Notes: a model not told the origin generated them from the letters alone. 64,000 nt of DNA from Natrinema sp031626495 (GCF_031626495.1 NZ_JAMQOJ010000006.1:62001-126000); one strand, 5' to 3'. Numbered from the stretch's first letter, positions 7,889 to 17,493 are shown. Made by a program: numbers and translations.

Positions 7889-9564
7889 GCACGACAGACG
7901 ACACCGACACGGCCGATTCGGCAGGCCTGGAGACCCAGGTGCTGTGGAACCGACTCCAAGCGACCGCCGACGAGATGTACGACGCCGCCGAACGGCTGGC
8001 GTACTCCTTCTCTATTCGAGAGGGAGCCGACGCGTCGACGGCGGTCATGACGGCCGACGGCGACGCGATCGGCCTCTCAGACCAGTCCGTCCCCGTTCTC
8101 TCGGGGGCGCTCTCCCGAACGACGAGGCTCATCCTCGAGGATCACTTCCCGCCGGAAACGCTGGAACCGGGCGATACCATCATCACGAACGATCCCTGGA
8201 TCGGCGGCGGCCACCTGTCCGACGTGGTCGTCCTGAATCCCGTTTTCCACGACGGAGAGCTCGTCGGAATCGTGGGCAGTCTCGGTCACACCGACGACGT
8301 CGGCGGGAACCGCGGCGGCTGGTCGACGGATGCGGAACAGGTGTACGAGGAGGGGATCCTGATTCCGCCGACGAAACTCTACGAGGCCGGCGACCGAAAC
8401 GACGCGGTCGATTCCCTCATTCGGAGCAACGTCCGGATTCCCCACCAGGCGCTCGGCGATCTCGAGGCGTTGCGATCGGGGAACACGGTCGGCGAGGAAC
8501 GCGTTCGCGAAATCGTCGACGAACGGGGCCCCGAGACCTTCGACCGCGTCGCGAGCGAGGTCATCGACCGCACGGAGCACGCGCTACGCGAGAAACTCGC
8601 AGACCTACCCGACGGCACCTACGAGGACTCGATCGAGTTCGCCATCGCCGACCACGACCTCGAGATCCAGGTCGCCGCGACGATCGACGGTGACGCCCTC
8701 GAAATCGACTTCGACGGGACGTCCGCGCAGGTCGACGGCGGCATCAACTGTCCGTTCGGGAACATCGTCACCATCACCGAGTATATCGTGAAGTGCATGC
8801 TGGTTCCCGACCTCCCGAACGCGGAAGGGTTCTTCCGCCCCATCGAGGTGACCGCACCGGAGGGTTCGATCCTCAACTGCGATCGGCCAAAGGCGACGAT
8901 GGGGCGCCACCTCACCTACTCGCGGGCGGAGGACGCGCTCATCCGCGCCTTGGGACAGGTCGTCCCCGAATCGGCGCTCTCGGAGATGGCGGGCATTCAA
9001 CTCGCGCCGTTCTCGGGCGCCGACGAGAACGGCGAGGAGTTCATCGCCGTCGGCGGGACGGCCGGCGGCCTCCCGCCCAGCACCGACAAAGACGGCATAT
9101 CCGGCGTCTACTTCCCGTACAACGGGCAGAACACGCCGGTCGAGATGTTCGAGCGGTACAGTCCGCTTCTCTGGGAGGAGACGGCGTTAGTTCCCGACAC
9201 TGAGGGGGCCGGCGAACATCGCTCCGGACCGGCGATGCGGACATCGTACTCCAATCCGACGGACAGACCGGTGTACTTCGCGCTCACCTCCGGCCGGGCC
9301 GACCGCGATCCGTCGGGCTTCCGCGGCGGTCGATCGGGAAAGCGGGCCACCACTGCCTCTTCAGACGACGAGAAGGAGGTGCCGCCGAACGGCCCCGGCG
9401 TGCTCGAGCCCGGCGAGACGCTCACGCTCGTCTCGGCGACGCCGGGTGGATACGGCGATCCGGAGGACCGCGACCCCGAGGCCGTCGAGGCGGACATCGA
9501 ACGGGGACTAATCACCGAAGAGCGCGCCCGCGAAGTCTACGGCTACGAGCCCGACGACTCATGA
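7885..9564 (+). CDS. hyuB: Hydantoinase/5-oxoprolinase B-type subunit
   Basis: 559 residues of the HyuB family, the partner of HyuA. Family features include NDPWIGGGHLSDVVVLNPVF near residue 97, GHTDDVGGNRGG, NCPFGNIV and the C-terminal GGYGDPEDRDP. Length is usual. It overlaps hyuA by four bases and the next gene by four bases, so the three are almost certainly made together. The catalytic role is as for hyuA: an amide-opening or carboxylating complex whose substrate is unknown. Confidence 0.92.
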   Translation: MSTTDDTDTADSAGLETQVLWNRLQATADEMYDAAERLAYSFSIREGADASTAVMTADGDAIGLSDQSVPVLSGALSRTTRLILEDHFPPETLEPGDTIITNDPWIGGGHLSDVVVLNPVFHDGELVGIVGSLGHTDDVGGNRGGWSTDAEQVYEEGILIPPTKLYEAGDRNDAVDSLIRSNVRIPHQALGDLEALRSGNTVGEERVREIVDERGPETFDRVASEVIDRTEHALREKLADLPDGTYEDSIEFAIADHDLEIQVAATIDGDALEIDFDGTSAQVDGGINCPFGNIVTITEYIVKCMLVPDLPNAEGFFRPIEVTAPEGSILNCDRPKATMGRHLTYSRAEDALIRALGQVVPESALSEMAGIQLAPFSGADENGEEFIAVGGTAGGLPPSTDKDGISGVYFPYNGQNTPVEMFERYSPLLWEETALVPDTEGAGEHRSGPAMRTSYSNPTDRPVYFALTSGRADRDPSGFRGGRSGKRATTASSDDEKEVPPNGPGVLEPGETLTLVSATPGGYGDPEDRDPEAVEADIERGLITEERAREVYGYEPDDS

Positions 9565-10562
9565 AGTTCGGAGGGTTCGTTGCCACCGATTCGGTCGCCG
9601 ATGCGACCGAGTACGCCCGCTCGCTCGAGCGGTGGGGCTGGGACGCCCTCTGGGCGATCGATTCTCAGCAGCTCTACACCGACCTCTACGTCACGCTCAC
9701 GGCGTGTGCGATGGAGACCGACGAACTGACGATCGCGCCCGGCATCACCAATCCCAAGAGCCGACACCCCTCGGTGACGGCGAACGCGATCGCCTCGCTC
9801 GAGCAGATCGCCGACGGCCGAACCGTCTTGGGGATCGGTGCCGGCGATAGCGCCGTCTACTCGGTCGGCGAACAACCGGCCACCGTCGACGAGCTGGCGG
9901 AGAGCGCCGGGAAACTCCGGCGACTGCTCCGCGGCGAGGAGGTCACGTTCGGCGGCGAACCCTTCCGCCTCGAGTCCCGCCAGCGGGACGGCACCGTCTA
10001 CGTCGCCGCCGAGGGGCCGAAGACGCTTCGAATGGCCGGCGAAGTGGCCGATGGCGTCATCTTCGGCGGCGGGCCGAACCCCGACACCGTCGAGAATCTC
10101 GGGTTGGCAAATATCCGTGAGGGGGCTAAACGGGCCGGGCGGTCGCTCGACGATCTCGATATCGTGACCCTCACGCCGACCTGCGTGGCCGATACGCGGG
10201 CCGAGGCGGTCGAGAAGCTCAAGCCGGTCATCGAACCCATCGCCTACCACAACTTCAGTTTCTCCGTCGAGGACGCGCCGAGCGAGGTCCGCGATGAACT
10301 GCGCTCGCTCGTCGACGCCCACGACATGCAGGAGCACGGCGACGAAGAGGCGACCGCGCTGGACGACATCGGCGACGAGGTGTGGGAGTACCTCGGCGAC
10401 CGCTTCGCTGTCGCGGGGCCGGCCGAGGCGTGTCGCGAGCGGCTGCGGGCGCTCGAGGATCTCGGCGTCGATCACGTAATGTGTCTGTTTCCGCCCGAGC
10501 GGTCCGCGGAGAACGAGCGGTTCCACGACGAGGTCCTTGCGGATTCCGAGTTCGGGCCCTGA
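9561..10562 (+). CDS. Luciferase-like (LLM) oxidoreductase, probably F420-dependent
   Basis: 333 residues, TIM-barrel LLM class, related to 5,10-methylenetetrahydromethanopterin reductase. Typical features are ERWGWDALWAID near the start, APGITNPKSRHPSVTANAIASLEQIADGR (cofactor-side loop) and GIGAGDSAVY. In haloarchaea, which make F420, such proteins usually use F420 rather than FMN, but the sequence alone does not decide. It is the last gene of the hyuA-hyuB run and overlaps hyuB by four bases. It is the most divergent of the four LLM proteins in the window. Confidence 0.85.
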   Translation: MKFGGFVATDSVADATEYARSLERWGWDALWAIDSQQLYTDLYVTLTACAMETDELTIAPGITNPKSRHPSVTANAIASLEQIADGRTVLGIGAGDSAVYSVGEQPATVDELAESAGKLRRLLRGEEVTFGGEPFRLESRQRDGTVYVAAEGPKTLRMAGEVADGVIFGGGPNPDTVENLGLANIREGAKRAGRSLDDLDIVTLTPTCVADTRAEAVEKLKPVIEPIAYHNFSFSVEDAPSEVRDELRSLVDAHDMQEHGDEEATALDDIGDEVWEYLGDRFAVAGPAEACRERLRALEDLGVDHVMCLFPPERSAENERFHDEVLADSEFGP

Positions 10563-10633
10563 CGGGGATCGACCAGCGGAGGGCCCTATTCGCCGCCTGT
10601 TTTGTCGAGCACTCGTCACGGTTTCGGCCCGGT

Positions 10634-12088
10634 TTACACGGCGTCGAACGCCCGACCGGGGTACTCGAGGTACTCGGCGAGTCGATCGAGGAAGGCGCCC
10701 GAGTCCGCGCCGTCGAGCACGCGGTGGTCGATCGTGAGGCTGAACGTGATCGCCCGCTCGAAGTCGACCTCGCCGTCGCGCTCGACTGGGATCGGCTTGC
10801 GGCGGCCGAGCGCGAGGATCGCCACCTCGGGCGGATTGATGATCGAGTAGGAGACGTCCATGTCGAAGACCCCGACGTTGGTGACGGTGAAGGTCCCGCC
10901 CTGGATATCCGACGGCGCGTGTTCGTTCTCGAGGACCGCTTCGACGAGTCGTCGCCGCTCGGACGCTAACTCCTCGAGGTCGCGACCCGGCACGTCGTCG
11001 ATCACTGGCACCATGAGCCCGCGCTCACTGTCGACCGCGTAGCCGACGTTGACCTCGTCGATGAGGCGGTGTTCGCCGTCCTCGAAGTGCGCGTTGAACT
11101 CGGGGAGGTCCTCGAGCGTCCGGCCGACGAAGTGGAGGATGAGGTCGTTCAGCGAGACGTCGACACCCTTCTCCTCGAGTCGATCTCTGACCTCCTCGAG
11201 GCGCTCGATGCCGATGTCGCGCGTCCCCATGACGTGCGGTTTCTCTCGAGCGCTCTCGCTCAGCCGCTCCGCGATCGTCTTTCGAGCGCCGGTGAGCTCC
11301 CGCGACTCCGTGACGGTGAGACCGCCGGCGGTCGCCTCCTCGCTCGCGCCGGTCGTCTCCTCGGCCCCCGAACCGGTTTCGCGGCTCGTGAATTCCTCGA
11401 CGTCGCTCTCGGTGATCGCACCCTGCGGTCCGGTTCCCTCGACTCGCGTCAGATCGACCCCGGCCTCCTCCGCGCGCCGTTTCGCCCGCGGCGTCGCCTT
11501 CACGTCCGTCGACGCGCTCGCTTCGCTCCCATCGCCGTCGTCCGCCGGCTCGACTTCGCCGCCCGCCGCCGGTTCCGCTTCGGCGGACTCGAGGTACTCC
11601 TCGACGTCGCTCTCGGTGACCGCTCCCTGCGGTCCGGTCCCGTCGATCCCCACGAGGTCGATGTCTTCCTCGTTGGCGCGCCGTTTCGCCCGCGGCGTCG
11701 CTTTGACCTCCGCGGCCGCCGATCCGCCGTTAGCTTCTGCCCCCTTAGCGGAATCGGCATCTGTGTCGGACGTCGACTCGCCGCTCGATACAGGTTCGCT
11801 ACTCTCCTCGCCGCCTTCGAGTTCCGACAGCGAGGGTGCCTGTTCGTCCTCCTCGCCGATCACCGCGAGCGGTTTCCCCACTTCGATCGCGATCTCTTCG
11901 CCTTCCTCGACGTACTGAGCGAGCAGGGTCCCGCTCGCGGACGCTTCGATCTCGGCGCTCGCCTTGTCCGACTCGAGGACGGCGACGATCTCTCCTTCCG
12001 TGACGCGGTCGCCTTCGTCGACCTCCCAGGAGACCAGATCGCCGTAGTCGCTCAGTCCGAGCTTCGGGATCCGCACTACCTCTACCAT
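10634..12088 (-). CDS. Dihydrolipoamide acyltransferase (E2) with two subunit-binding domains
   Basis: 484 residues from the ATG at 12088. Domains in order: one lipoyl domain (1-78, lipoyl-lysine Lys42 in LESDKAS), an acidic linker, a peripheral subunit-binding domain at about 129-165 (KATPRAKRRANEEDIDLVGI, then GTGPQG), a second linker, a second such domain at about 196-232 (KATPRAKRRAEEAGVDL, then GTGPQG), and the catalytic CAT domain ending with DHRVLDGADSG (catalytic His). Two binding domains in one E2 are unusual. It accepts the acyl group from E1 and passes it to CoA. It is on the same strand as E1alpha/E1beta but has its own promoter. Confidence 0.92.
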   Translation of the reverse strand: MVEVVRIPKLGLSDYGDLVSWEVDEGDRVTEGEIVAVLESDKASAEIEASASGTLLAQYVEEGEEIAIEVGKPLAVIGEEDEQAPSLSELEGGEESSEPVSSGESTSDTDADSAKGAEANGGSAAAEVKATPRAKRRANEEDIDLVGIDGTGPQGAVTESDVEEYLESAEAEPAAGGEVEPADDGDGSEASASTDVKATPRAKRRAEEAGVDLTRVEGTGPQGAITESDVEEFTSRETGSGAEETTGASEEATAGGLTVTESRELTGARKTIAERLSESAREKPHVMGTRDIGIERLEEVRDRLEEKGVDVSLNDLILHFVGRTLEDLPEFNAHFEDGEHRLIDEVNVGYAVDSERGLMVPVIDDVPGRDLEELASERRRLVEAVLENEHAPSDIQGGTFTVTNVGVFDMDVSYSIINPPEVAILALGRRKPIPVERDGEVDFERAITFSLTIDHRVLDGADSGAFLDRLAEYLEYPGRAFDAV

Positions 12089-12110
12089 GGTGGTATCGTG
12101 GTCCACCCTG

Positions 12111-12119
12111 ATATTTAAA
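12111..12119 (-). promoter_or_regulatory. TATA-like box for the E2 gene
   Basis: TTTAAATAT on the minus strand centres 26-27 bases before the ATG at 12088. This favours 12088 (MVEVVRIPK) over the in-frame start 18 bases upstream and makes the transcript leaderless. Confidence 0.6.
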
Positions 12120-12347
12120 ATCTCACCAAGCCCGGTCCGCTTTCCGTCGCCGGTTGTTACGCTACCGAGGGCCCGTTTGGTACGACAGTCTCGTATTCGC
12201 CGCGCTCGCCGACAGAGGTGTTCGCTTCTCTCGAAGCCATCGAACTAGAAACGTACCGGCTCACGTCCTCACCTCCGCCGAGCGAATGCTCGGAGACGAC
12301 CGATCGACGGTCACGAGACCGCGGACGGGGACTGCGTCCCCGCGTCG

Positions 12348-13319
12348 TCAGAAGAGCGACTCGATTCCGTCGGCGATGCGGTCCGCGGATGGCAGAACCT
12401 CCTGTTCGAGAACGGGGCTAAGCGGGATCGGCACGTCCTTCACGCCGATCGTCTTCGGCGGCGCATCGAGGCTGAAGAAATCGTTCTCGACGATCTCGTT
12501 CGCGATGTGGCCCTGCGTTCCGTATCTCTCCACGGTCTCGTCGACGACCACTAACCGCCCCGTCTTGCGGACACTCTCGGCGATGGTCTCCGTGTCGAGC
12601 GGCGCGAACGTCCGGGGGTTGACTATCTCGACGTCCGCGTCGACATCGGCGGCGGCTTCCTTCGCTCGGTGGAACATGAGCTGTGTGGCAACGACGGTGA
12701 CGTCCTCGCCCTCCTCCTCGACTGCGGCCTCTCCGAGCGGGAGCGTGTACTCGTCTTCGGGAACCTCGCCTTTCGTCTCGCTCAGCATCTTGTGCGGGAG
12801 GAAGAAGACCGGGTTATCGTCCCTGATAGCGCTCTTGAACAGCCCTTTCGCGTCGTACGGCGTCGTCGCGGTGACGACGACCCAGCCCGGAACGTTCCCG
12901 AGCCACGAATGGACGGACTGGGAGTGTTGGGCGCCCGCGCCGATGCCGGCCCCAGAGGGGGCGAAGATCGTGAGCGGCGCCTCGATCTGGCCGCCGCTGA
13001 CGTAGGGCTGCTTCGGGATCTGGTTGAAGACCTCGTCCCCGGCCGTCGCCGCGAAGTCGGCGAACTGTAGCTCCGCGACCGGACGGATGCCGCCGACGGC
13101 GGCGCCGAGCGCCATCCCCGCGATACCGATCTCCGAGAGGGGCGTGTTGCGAACCCGATCGCGACCGTGTTTCTCGTACAGCCCTTCGGTCTCGCCGAAG
13201 TTGCCGCCGAACTCCTCGACGTCCTCGCCGAACAGAATGACGTCGTCGTCCCGTTCCAGTTCCTCGTCGATCGCCTCCGCGATCGCCTCGACGTACGTGA
13301 TCTCCCGCGCCATCGTCAC
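12348..13319 (-). CDS. 2-oxoacid (or acetoin) dehydrogenase E1 beta subunit
   Basis: 323 residues, transketolase-like E1beta. ITYVEAIAEAIDEELERDD, FGEDVEEFGGNF (with the Glu that activates thiamine diphosphate), NTPLSEIGIAGMALGAA and the C-terminal transketolase domain are all as in the family. It pairs with the alpha subunit to decarboxylate a 2-oxoacid, or cleave acetoin, and reductively acylate the lipoyl arm of E2. Its start overlaps the stop of the E1alpha gene by four bases. No E3 (dihydrolipoamide dehydrogenase) gene is visible in the window; it must come from elsewhere. Confidence 0.93.
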   Translation of the reverse strand: MTMAREITYVEAIAEAIDEELERDDDVILFGEDVEEFGGNFGETEGLYEKHGRDRVRNTPLSEIGIAGMALGAAVGGIRPVAELQFADFAATAGDEVFNQIPKQPYVSGGQIEAPLTIFAPSGAGIGAGAQHSQSVHSWLGNVPGWVVVTATTPYDAKGLFKSAIRDDNPVFFLPHKMLSETKGEVPEDEYTLPLGEAAVEEEGEDVTVVATQLMFHRAKEAAADVDADVEIVNPRTFAPLDTETIAESVRKTGRLVVVDETVERYGTQGHIANEIVENDFFSLDAPPKTIGVKDVPIPLSPVLEQEVLPSADRIADGIESLF

Positions 13320-14314
13320 TCACCCTGCCCGTAGAGGGGCGTTCTGTAGACGTGATCGTAGGCCGCTTCTGGCTCCGGTTCGGGGCTCTCTCGAGCGAAT
13401 TCGACGGCTTCCTCCACTTCCGATTCGATGTTCGCGATCATGTCTTCGATTTCGCCCTCGGTCACGATATCGTTCTCGAGCAACCGCTCGCGGTAGTTCT
13501 CGATCGGATCCTTCTCCTCCTTGAGTCGTTCGTACTCCTCCTCGTCGCGATACGTCTCCTTGTCGCCCTCGAAGTGAGGAACGAGTCTGACGACGCGGCT
13601 CTCGATGACCGACGGCCCTTCGCCGTTCCGGGCGCGTTCGATCGCGTCGGAGACCGCGCGGTGCACTTCCTCCACGTCGCTCCCGTCGATGCTCTCGGTC
13701 GGCATATTGTGCGGGATCCCGTAGTCGGAGAGGTTGTCCGGCGAGAGCGACTCGGCCGGCGTCGATATCGCCCACTGGTTGTTCTCGATGACGAAGACGA
13801 CCGGGAGGTCCCAGTAGGCGGCGAAGACGAGCGCCGTGTGGAACGAGCCGCGACTCGTCCCGCCGTCGCCGATAGTCGTCACCGCGACGTTGTCGGTCCC
13901 TTTCATCTCTTCGGCCAGCGCGAGCCCGACCGCCGGGTTCTGTCCGGAGCCGATGGTCGCGGCGTGGCCGTACAGCTTCCGGTCGACGTCGGAGACGTGC
14001 ATCTGCCCGCCGTGGCCCTTGTTAGACCCGTCGACGCGTCCGTACAGTTCCGCCATGATCTCGGTCAGCGGAACGCCCTTCGCGATGTACTGACCGATGA
14101 GTCGCGCACCGCCGACGGCCAGCCAGTCGTCCTCTCGCATCGCGGCCCCCATTCCGACGTGTGATCCCTCGTGTCCACCGCTCAGGTGGACGAACCCGGG
14201 TATTTCTCCGTCGCCAAATCGGTCCTTCGTTTCTTCCTCGAAGATGTCGATGCGGAGCATCTCCTCGAGGAAGTCCCTCGCCGTATCGTCGTCGACGCTA
14301 ATCTCCTGTGCCAT
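13316..14314 (-). CDS. 2-oxoacid (or acetoin) dehydrogenase E1 alpha subunit
   Basis: 332 residues. The thiamine diphosphate motif runs from GDG at 149-151 to NN at 178-179, the usual spacing. HGGQMHVSD at about 101-109 and the short length resemble the acetoin/pyruvate dehydrogenase AcoA/PdhA group. The SDR divergent at 14484 could be an acetoin/diacetyl reductase, which would fit an acetoin role, but a branched-chain or pyruvate substrate is equally possible. It is the first gene of a two-gene unit with E1beta. Confidence 0.92.
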   Translation of the reverse strand: MAQEISVDDDTARDFLEEMLRIDIFEEETKDRFGDGEIPGFVHLSGGHEGSHVGMGAAMREDDWLAVGGARLIGQYIAKGVPLTEIMAELYGRVDGSNKGHGGQMHVSDVDRKLYGHAATIGSGQNPAVGLALAEEMKGTDNVAVTTIGDGGTSRGSFHTALVFAAYWDLPVVFVIENNQWAISTPAESLSPDNLSDYGIPHNMPTESIDGSDVEEVHRAVSDAIERARNGEGPSVIESRVVRLVPHFEGDKETYRDEEEYERLKEEKDPIENYRERLLENDIVTEGEIEDMIANIESEVEEAVEFARESPEPEPEAAYDHVYRTPLYGQGE

Positions 14315-14483
14315 GCGCTATCACATATTGGGTTGCTTCGGTGAACCGTATAAAACTACCCCAGATGGTACATATGCCAGGAAGTGCCACTCTATGGTAC
14401 AACGGAGGTATGATGAAGTCGGGAGAGATTCGGCGGAGGTCCATCCATACTTTCTTGTGGGAGACACGCATCTTTGGGGGCGA

Positions 14484-15233
14484 ATGCGAGGGTTACGAGA
14501 CAAGACTGCGGTCATCACCGGCGGTGCGTCGGGTATCGGCCGTGCGACGGCGCATCGGCTGGCCGAGGAGGGCGTCGACGTGGTCGTTACCGACGTCGAC
14601 GACGACGGCGGCGAGGAAACCGTCGAACGGATCGAGGCGAACGAGGCGGCGGACGGGGTGGCCGAATTCCGATCGCTCGACGTCAGCGACTACGATCGGT
14701 TCGAGGAGTGTCTGCTCGCCGCCGCCGAAACGCACGACGGCCTGGACATTCTGTTCAACAACGCCGGAATCGGCGAGGCTCGCTCGTTCCGCGAGACGAC
14801 ACGGGAACACAGGGACGACCTGATCGACGTGAACCTGAACGGCGTCTGGAACGGCTGCCACGCCGCACTTCCCGTTTTCGAGGAGAGCGGCGGCGGGGCG
14901 ATCATCAACACGGCATCGATGGCGGGATGGAAGCCGGCGCCCATCACGACCTATGCGCTCACGAAGGCGGCGGTACTTCACTTCACGCGATCCGTGGCCG
15001 GCGAGTTCGCACAGTACGACGTGCGCATCAACGCGGTCTGTCCGGGCCTGGTCGACACGGCGATGACCGACGAGTGGTACTCCGAAGCGGAGCAGGAGGC
15101 CATGCGTCGCCAGACCGCGCTCGACCGCTGGGGCGATCCGGAAGAGATCGCGTCCTGTGTCGCGTTCTTGGCCAGCGAAGACGCCTCGTACGTGACCGGC
15201 CGCGCGATGAAAGTCGACGCCGGATACGTCTGA
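14484..15233 (+). CDS. SDR-family oxidoreductase
   Basis: 249 residues from the ATG at 14484 (preceded by a G-run). TGGASGIG is at 12-19, NNAG at 92-95, Ser145, Tyr157 and Lys161 form the catalytic set (NTASMAG, TYALTK). The Asp after beta-2 (VVTDVD) suggests NAD. The open frame extends 387 bases further upstream, but that part overlaps the E1alpha gene and is not SDR-like. The gene is divergent from the dehydrogenase E1 genes, which suggests a shared substrate such as acetoin/diacetyl, but this is inference. Confidence 0.88.
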   Translation: MRGLRDKTAVITGGASGIGRATAHRLAEEGVDVVVTDVDDDGGEETVERIEANEAADGVAEFRSLDVSDYDRFEECLLAAAETHDGLDILFNNAGIGEARSFRETTREHRDDLIDVNLNGVWNGCHAALPVFEESGGGAIINTASMAGWKPAPITTYALTKAAVLHFTRSVAGEFAQYDVRINAVCPGLVDTAMTDEWYSEAEQEAMRRQTALDRWGDPEEIASCVAFLASEDASYVTGRAMKVDAGYV

Positions 15234-15846
15234 ACGAGTGGGAGACGCTCGCTCGTCGACGTCGTTCGATCGGACCTACGCGGAATCGAAGGACGATGGT
15301 CGCGATCGAGCGAGGACGCAGCCCGGCTCGAGGACGCTTTTGAGGCTCGTCCGGAGTCATCGTCTCCCGCCGATGGTGATCCCATCGTGGGGCTGACGAA
15401 GGTCGGTACGACGTCCTATCGCCGAACGAGTTGTTTGATACCGCACCACACACTTATGGTCGCCGCTGATGAATCTCCGTAACGCAGGGGTAGATCGCAG
15501 CCGCACAACCAGCCAAATCCATCCGTTGTCATCTCCCCTGCTCATGAAACCCCGTGTCGGGCCGGTTTCCCCGGCCTTTCACCGTTCTCCGCGCGATATC
15601 CGCACGAGTCGGATCTCCTCGCCCCGCTCTGTTCAGGTCGGAAGTTCGATCCAGCTTCTCCCTCGCCAGAGAGCGAAGCCGAACGAGCGCAGTGGCAGTG
15701 CGAGTTCCGCGTGCTCTGTGGCCCCGCTCTCGCCGGCTATGAGCGCGGAGCCGACAGCACGAGCGGTCATCACGATACGAATAGCGTTCTCTGTTACCCG
15801 CTGAAAACGAGCGAATCGGCGCAGTTAGCAGGACACGCGGTCGCCG
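15234..15846. other. 613-base gap without a recognised gene
   Basis: Between a plus-strand SDR and the end of the minus-strand thiolase. Two small open frames exist (15469-15804 plus, 15357-15545 minus), but neither protein shows a known pattern, both are rich in Arg/Ser as expected for non-coding GC-rich DNA, and neither has a good promoter. I cannot say what this stretch does. Confidence 0.5.
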
Positions 15847-17016
15847 CTAGACCCGCTCGAGGATGGTAGCGACGCCCTGGCCGAAGCCGATGCACATCGC
15901 CGACAGCGCGGTGTCCTGTCCGGTGCGCTCGAGTTCGTGAGCGAGCTTCGTCATGAGCATCGCGCCGGTCGCGCCCAGCGGGTGGCCGTGGGCGATCGCG
16001 CCGCCGTTGACGTTGACGTCCTCCCAGGACGCCCCCGTCTCCTCGAGCCAGGCCGCGACGACCGACGCGAACGCCTCGTTGACCTCGAACAGATCGATAT
16101 CCGCGAGGTCCATGTCGGCCTGCTCGAGGACGTTCTCGGTCGCCGGAATCGGTCCCTTCAGCATCGTGATCGGATCGACGCCGACGACCTCGGTCTGGAC
16201 GATGCGGGCCATCGGTTCCCAGCCGTGTTCCTCGGCGGCCTCCTCGCTGGCGATCAACAACGCTGCCGAGCCGTCGACGATCCCCGAGGAGTTGCCGGGG
16301 TGGTGGAAGCCCTCGCCCTCCTCGCGGAACGACAGCGGCAGTTCGGCGAGCGTCTCCTCGTCGGTGCCGGGACGCGGATGTTCGTCCTGCTCGACGACGA
16401 TTTCCTCGCCGTCGAGTTCGGTCTCGACGGGCGTGATCTGCTCGTCGTAACGACCTTCGTCCCACGCTCGCTTCCAGCGGCGCTGGGAGTCGGCGGCAAT
16501 CTCGTCGAGCTCCGAGCGCGAGAAGCCGTACTCCTCGGCGATGCGCTCCGCTCCCTCCCCTTGATGGGTCAGCTCGTCGAAGTACTCGAAGTAGGTGTCG
16601 GTGACGGAGCCTTCCCCGTCGGCGCCCTCGGCGCCGTCCGACCCCATCGGGACGCGTGTCATGTGTTCGACCCCGCCCGCGATGAGCACGTCGTGCTGAC
16701 CGGCCATGACGTTCGCCGCGGCGAAGTTGGTCGCCTGCTGGCCCGAGCCACACATCCGGTTCAACTGGACGCCGGGGACGATATCGCCCCAGCCGGCGAC
16801 CATCGGTGCAAGTCTGGCGATATTGAGCCCCTGCTCGTCTACGGGTGTCACACAGCCGTAGATGACGTCTTCGATCGTCTCCGGCTCGAAGCCGTTGCGC
16901 TCGCGCAGCGCCTCGAGCGGTTCGGCGGCCAGGTCCTGCGGATGTGTATCCCGGAACGATCCGTCTCGCTTGCCAAACGGCGTTCGCACTGCATCGACGA
17001 TTACAGCGTTTCTCAT
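15847..17016 (-). CDS. Thiolase (acetyl-CoA acyltransferase family)
   Basis: 389 residues starting MRNAVIVDAVRTPFGKRDGS. Active-site Cys89 (RMCGSGQQ), the HGHPLGATGA loop with the general-base His, and CIGFGQG with the second Cys near the C-terminus are all present, so the enzyme should be active. Start chosen at 17016 because the thiolase fold begins here; the frame stays open 108 bases upstream. It is a close paralogue of the edge thiolase at 1-956 and, like it, follows an AMP-forming ligase on the minus strand. Confidence 0.93.
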   Translation of the reverse strand: MRNAVIVDAVRTPFGKRDGSFRDTHPQDLAAEPLEALRERNGFEPETIEDVIYGCVTPVDEQGLNIARLAPMVAGWGDIVPGVQLNRMCGSGQQATNFAAANVMAGQHDVLIAGGVEHMTRVPMGSDGAEGADGEGSVTDTYFEYFDELTHQGEGAERIAEEYGFSRSELDEIAADSQRRWKRAWDEGRYDEQITPVETELDGEEIVVEQDEHPRPGTDEETLAELPLSFREEGEGFHHPGNSSGIVDGSAALLIASEEAAEEHGWEPMARIVQTEVVGVDPITMLKGPIPATENVLEQADMDLADIDLFEVNEAFASVVAAWLEETGASWEDVNVNGGAIAHGHPLGATGAMLMTKLAHELERTGQDTALSAMCIGFGQGVATILERV

Positions 17017-17042
17017 GGGTGCGTGTGTCACTACCACTCGCG

Positions 17043-17052
17043 GTAGTAATAG
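17043..17052 (-). promoter_or_regulatory. TATA-like box for the thiolase at 15847-17016
   Basis: CCTATTACTA on the minus strand centres about 31 bases before the ATG at 17016. Confidence 0.4.
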
Positions 17053-17493
17053 GCTTTGTTTATGATTTGTAATATGTAAAACCGATCTCTGACCGGTCTG
17101 TTCGTCGTAATTCGATCGTGCCACTCTGTCACTCCCAGCGCCCGAATTTGGTATCTGCGCTACCTCAAAGCATTTCGACGTGGCTATAACGTCCTATGGG
17201 TGTTATTAAGAAAGGTCGTCGGTGGCATTTCGAATGAGGTGATTACGCATTCTCCACGACTCACTCTCCGGAGTGATCGGGTGCCGATCGACGGTGGAGA
17301 ATCGCGCCGGCTATGGAGCGAGCCGACAGTGCTCGGTGTACTACGCCCTCGCGACTGCTCCGATCGTACTGTCAGGGAGACGCGCTGACGAGCGCGTGTA
17401 CTTCTCCCGCTCACATGCACCTCCGAGCCGATATCACCGCACACAGGGGAGAACGGGAATCGTACGAGACTGTCCTCGAGTCTCAATACACGT
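17053..17493. other. Gap between thiolase and ligase
   Basis: About 440 bases without a credible gene. It holds one copy of the 21-base ATAAC-N11-GTTAT element described at 17186. Small open frames here are not protein-like. Confidence 0.5.
17186..17206 (+). repeat. 21-base element ATAAC-N11-GTTAT, copy 1
   Basis: Begins ATAACG, ends GGGTGTTAT, spacer of 11. It matches the copies at 22986-23006 (inverted) and 44463-44483 at 17 of 21 positions, including both ends. It lies about 170 bases upstream of the thiolase start at 17016. Confidence 0.5.

Noticed and set aside
15469..15804. 111-residue open frame in a gene-free gap
   Set aside because: Ser/Arg/Pro-rich, no good promoter or known pattern. 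Could be a remnant of something, but nothing supports a gene.
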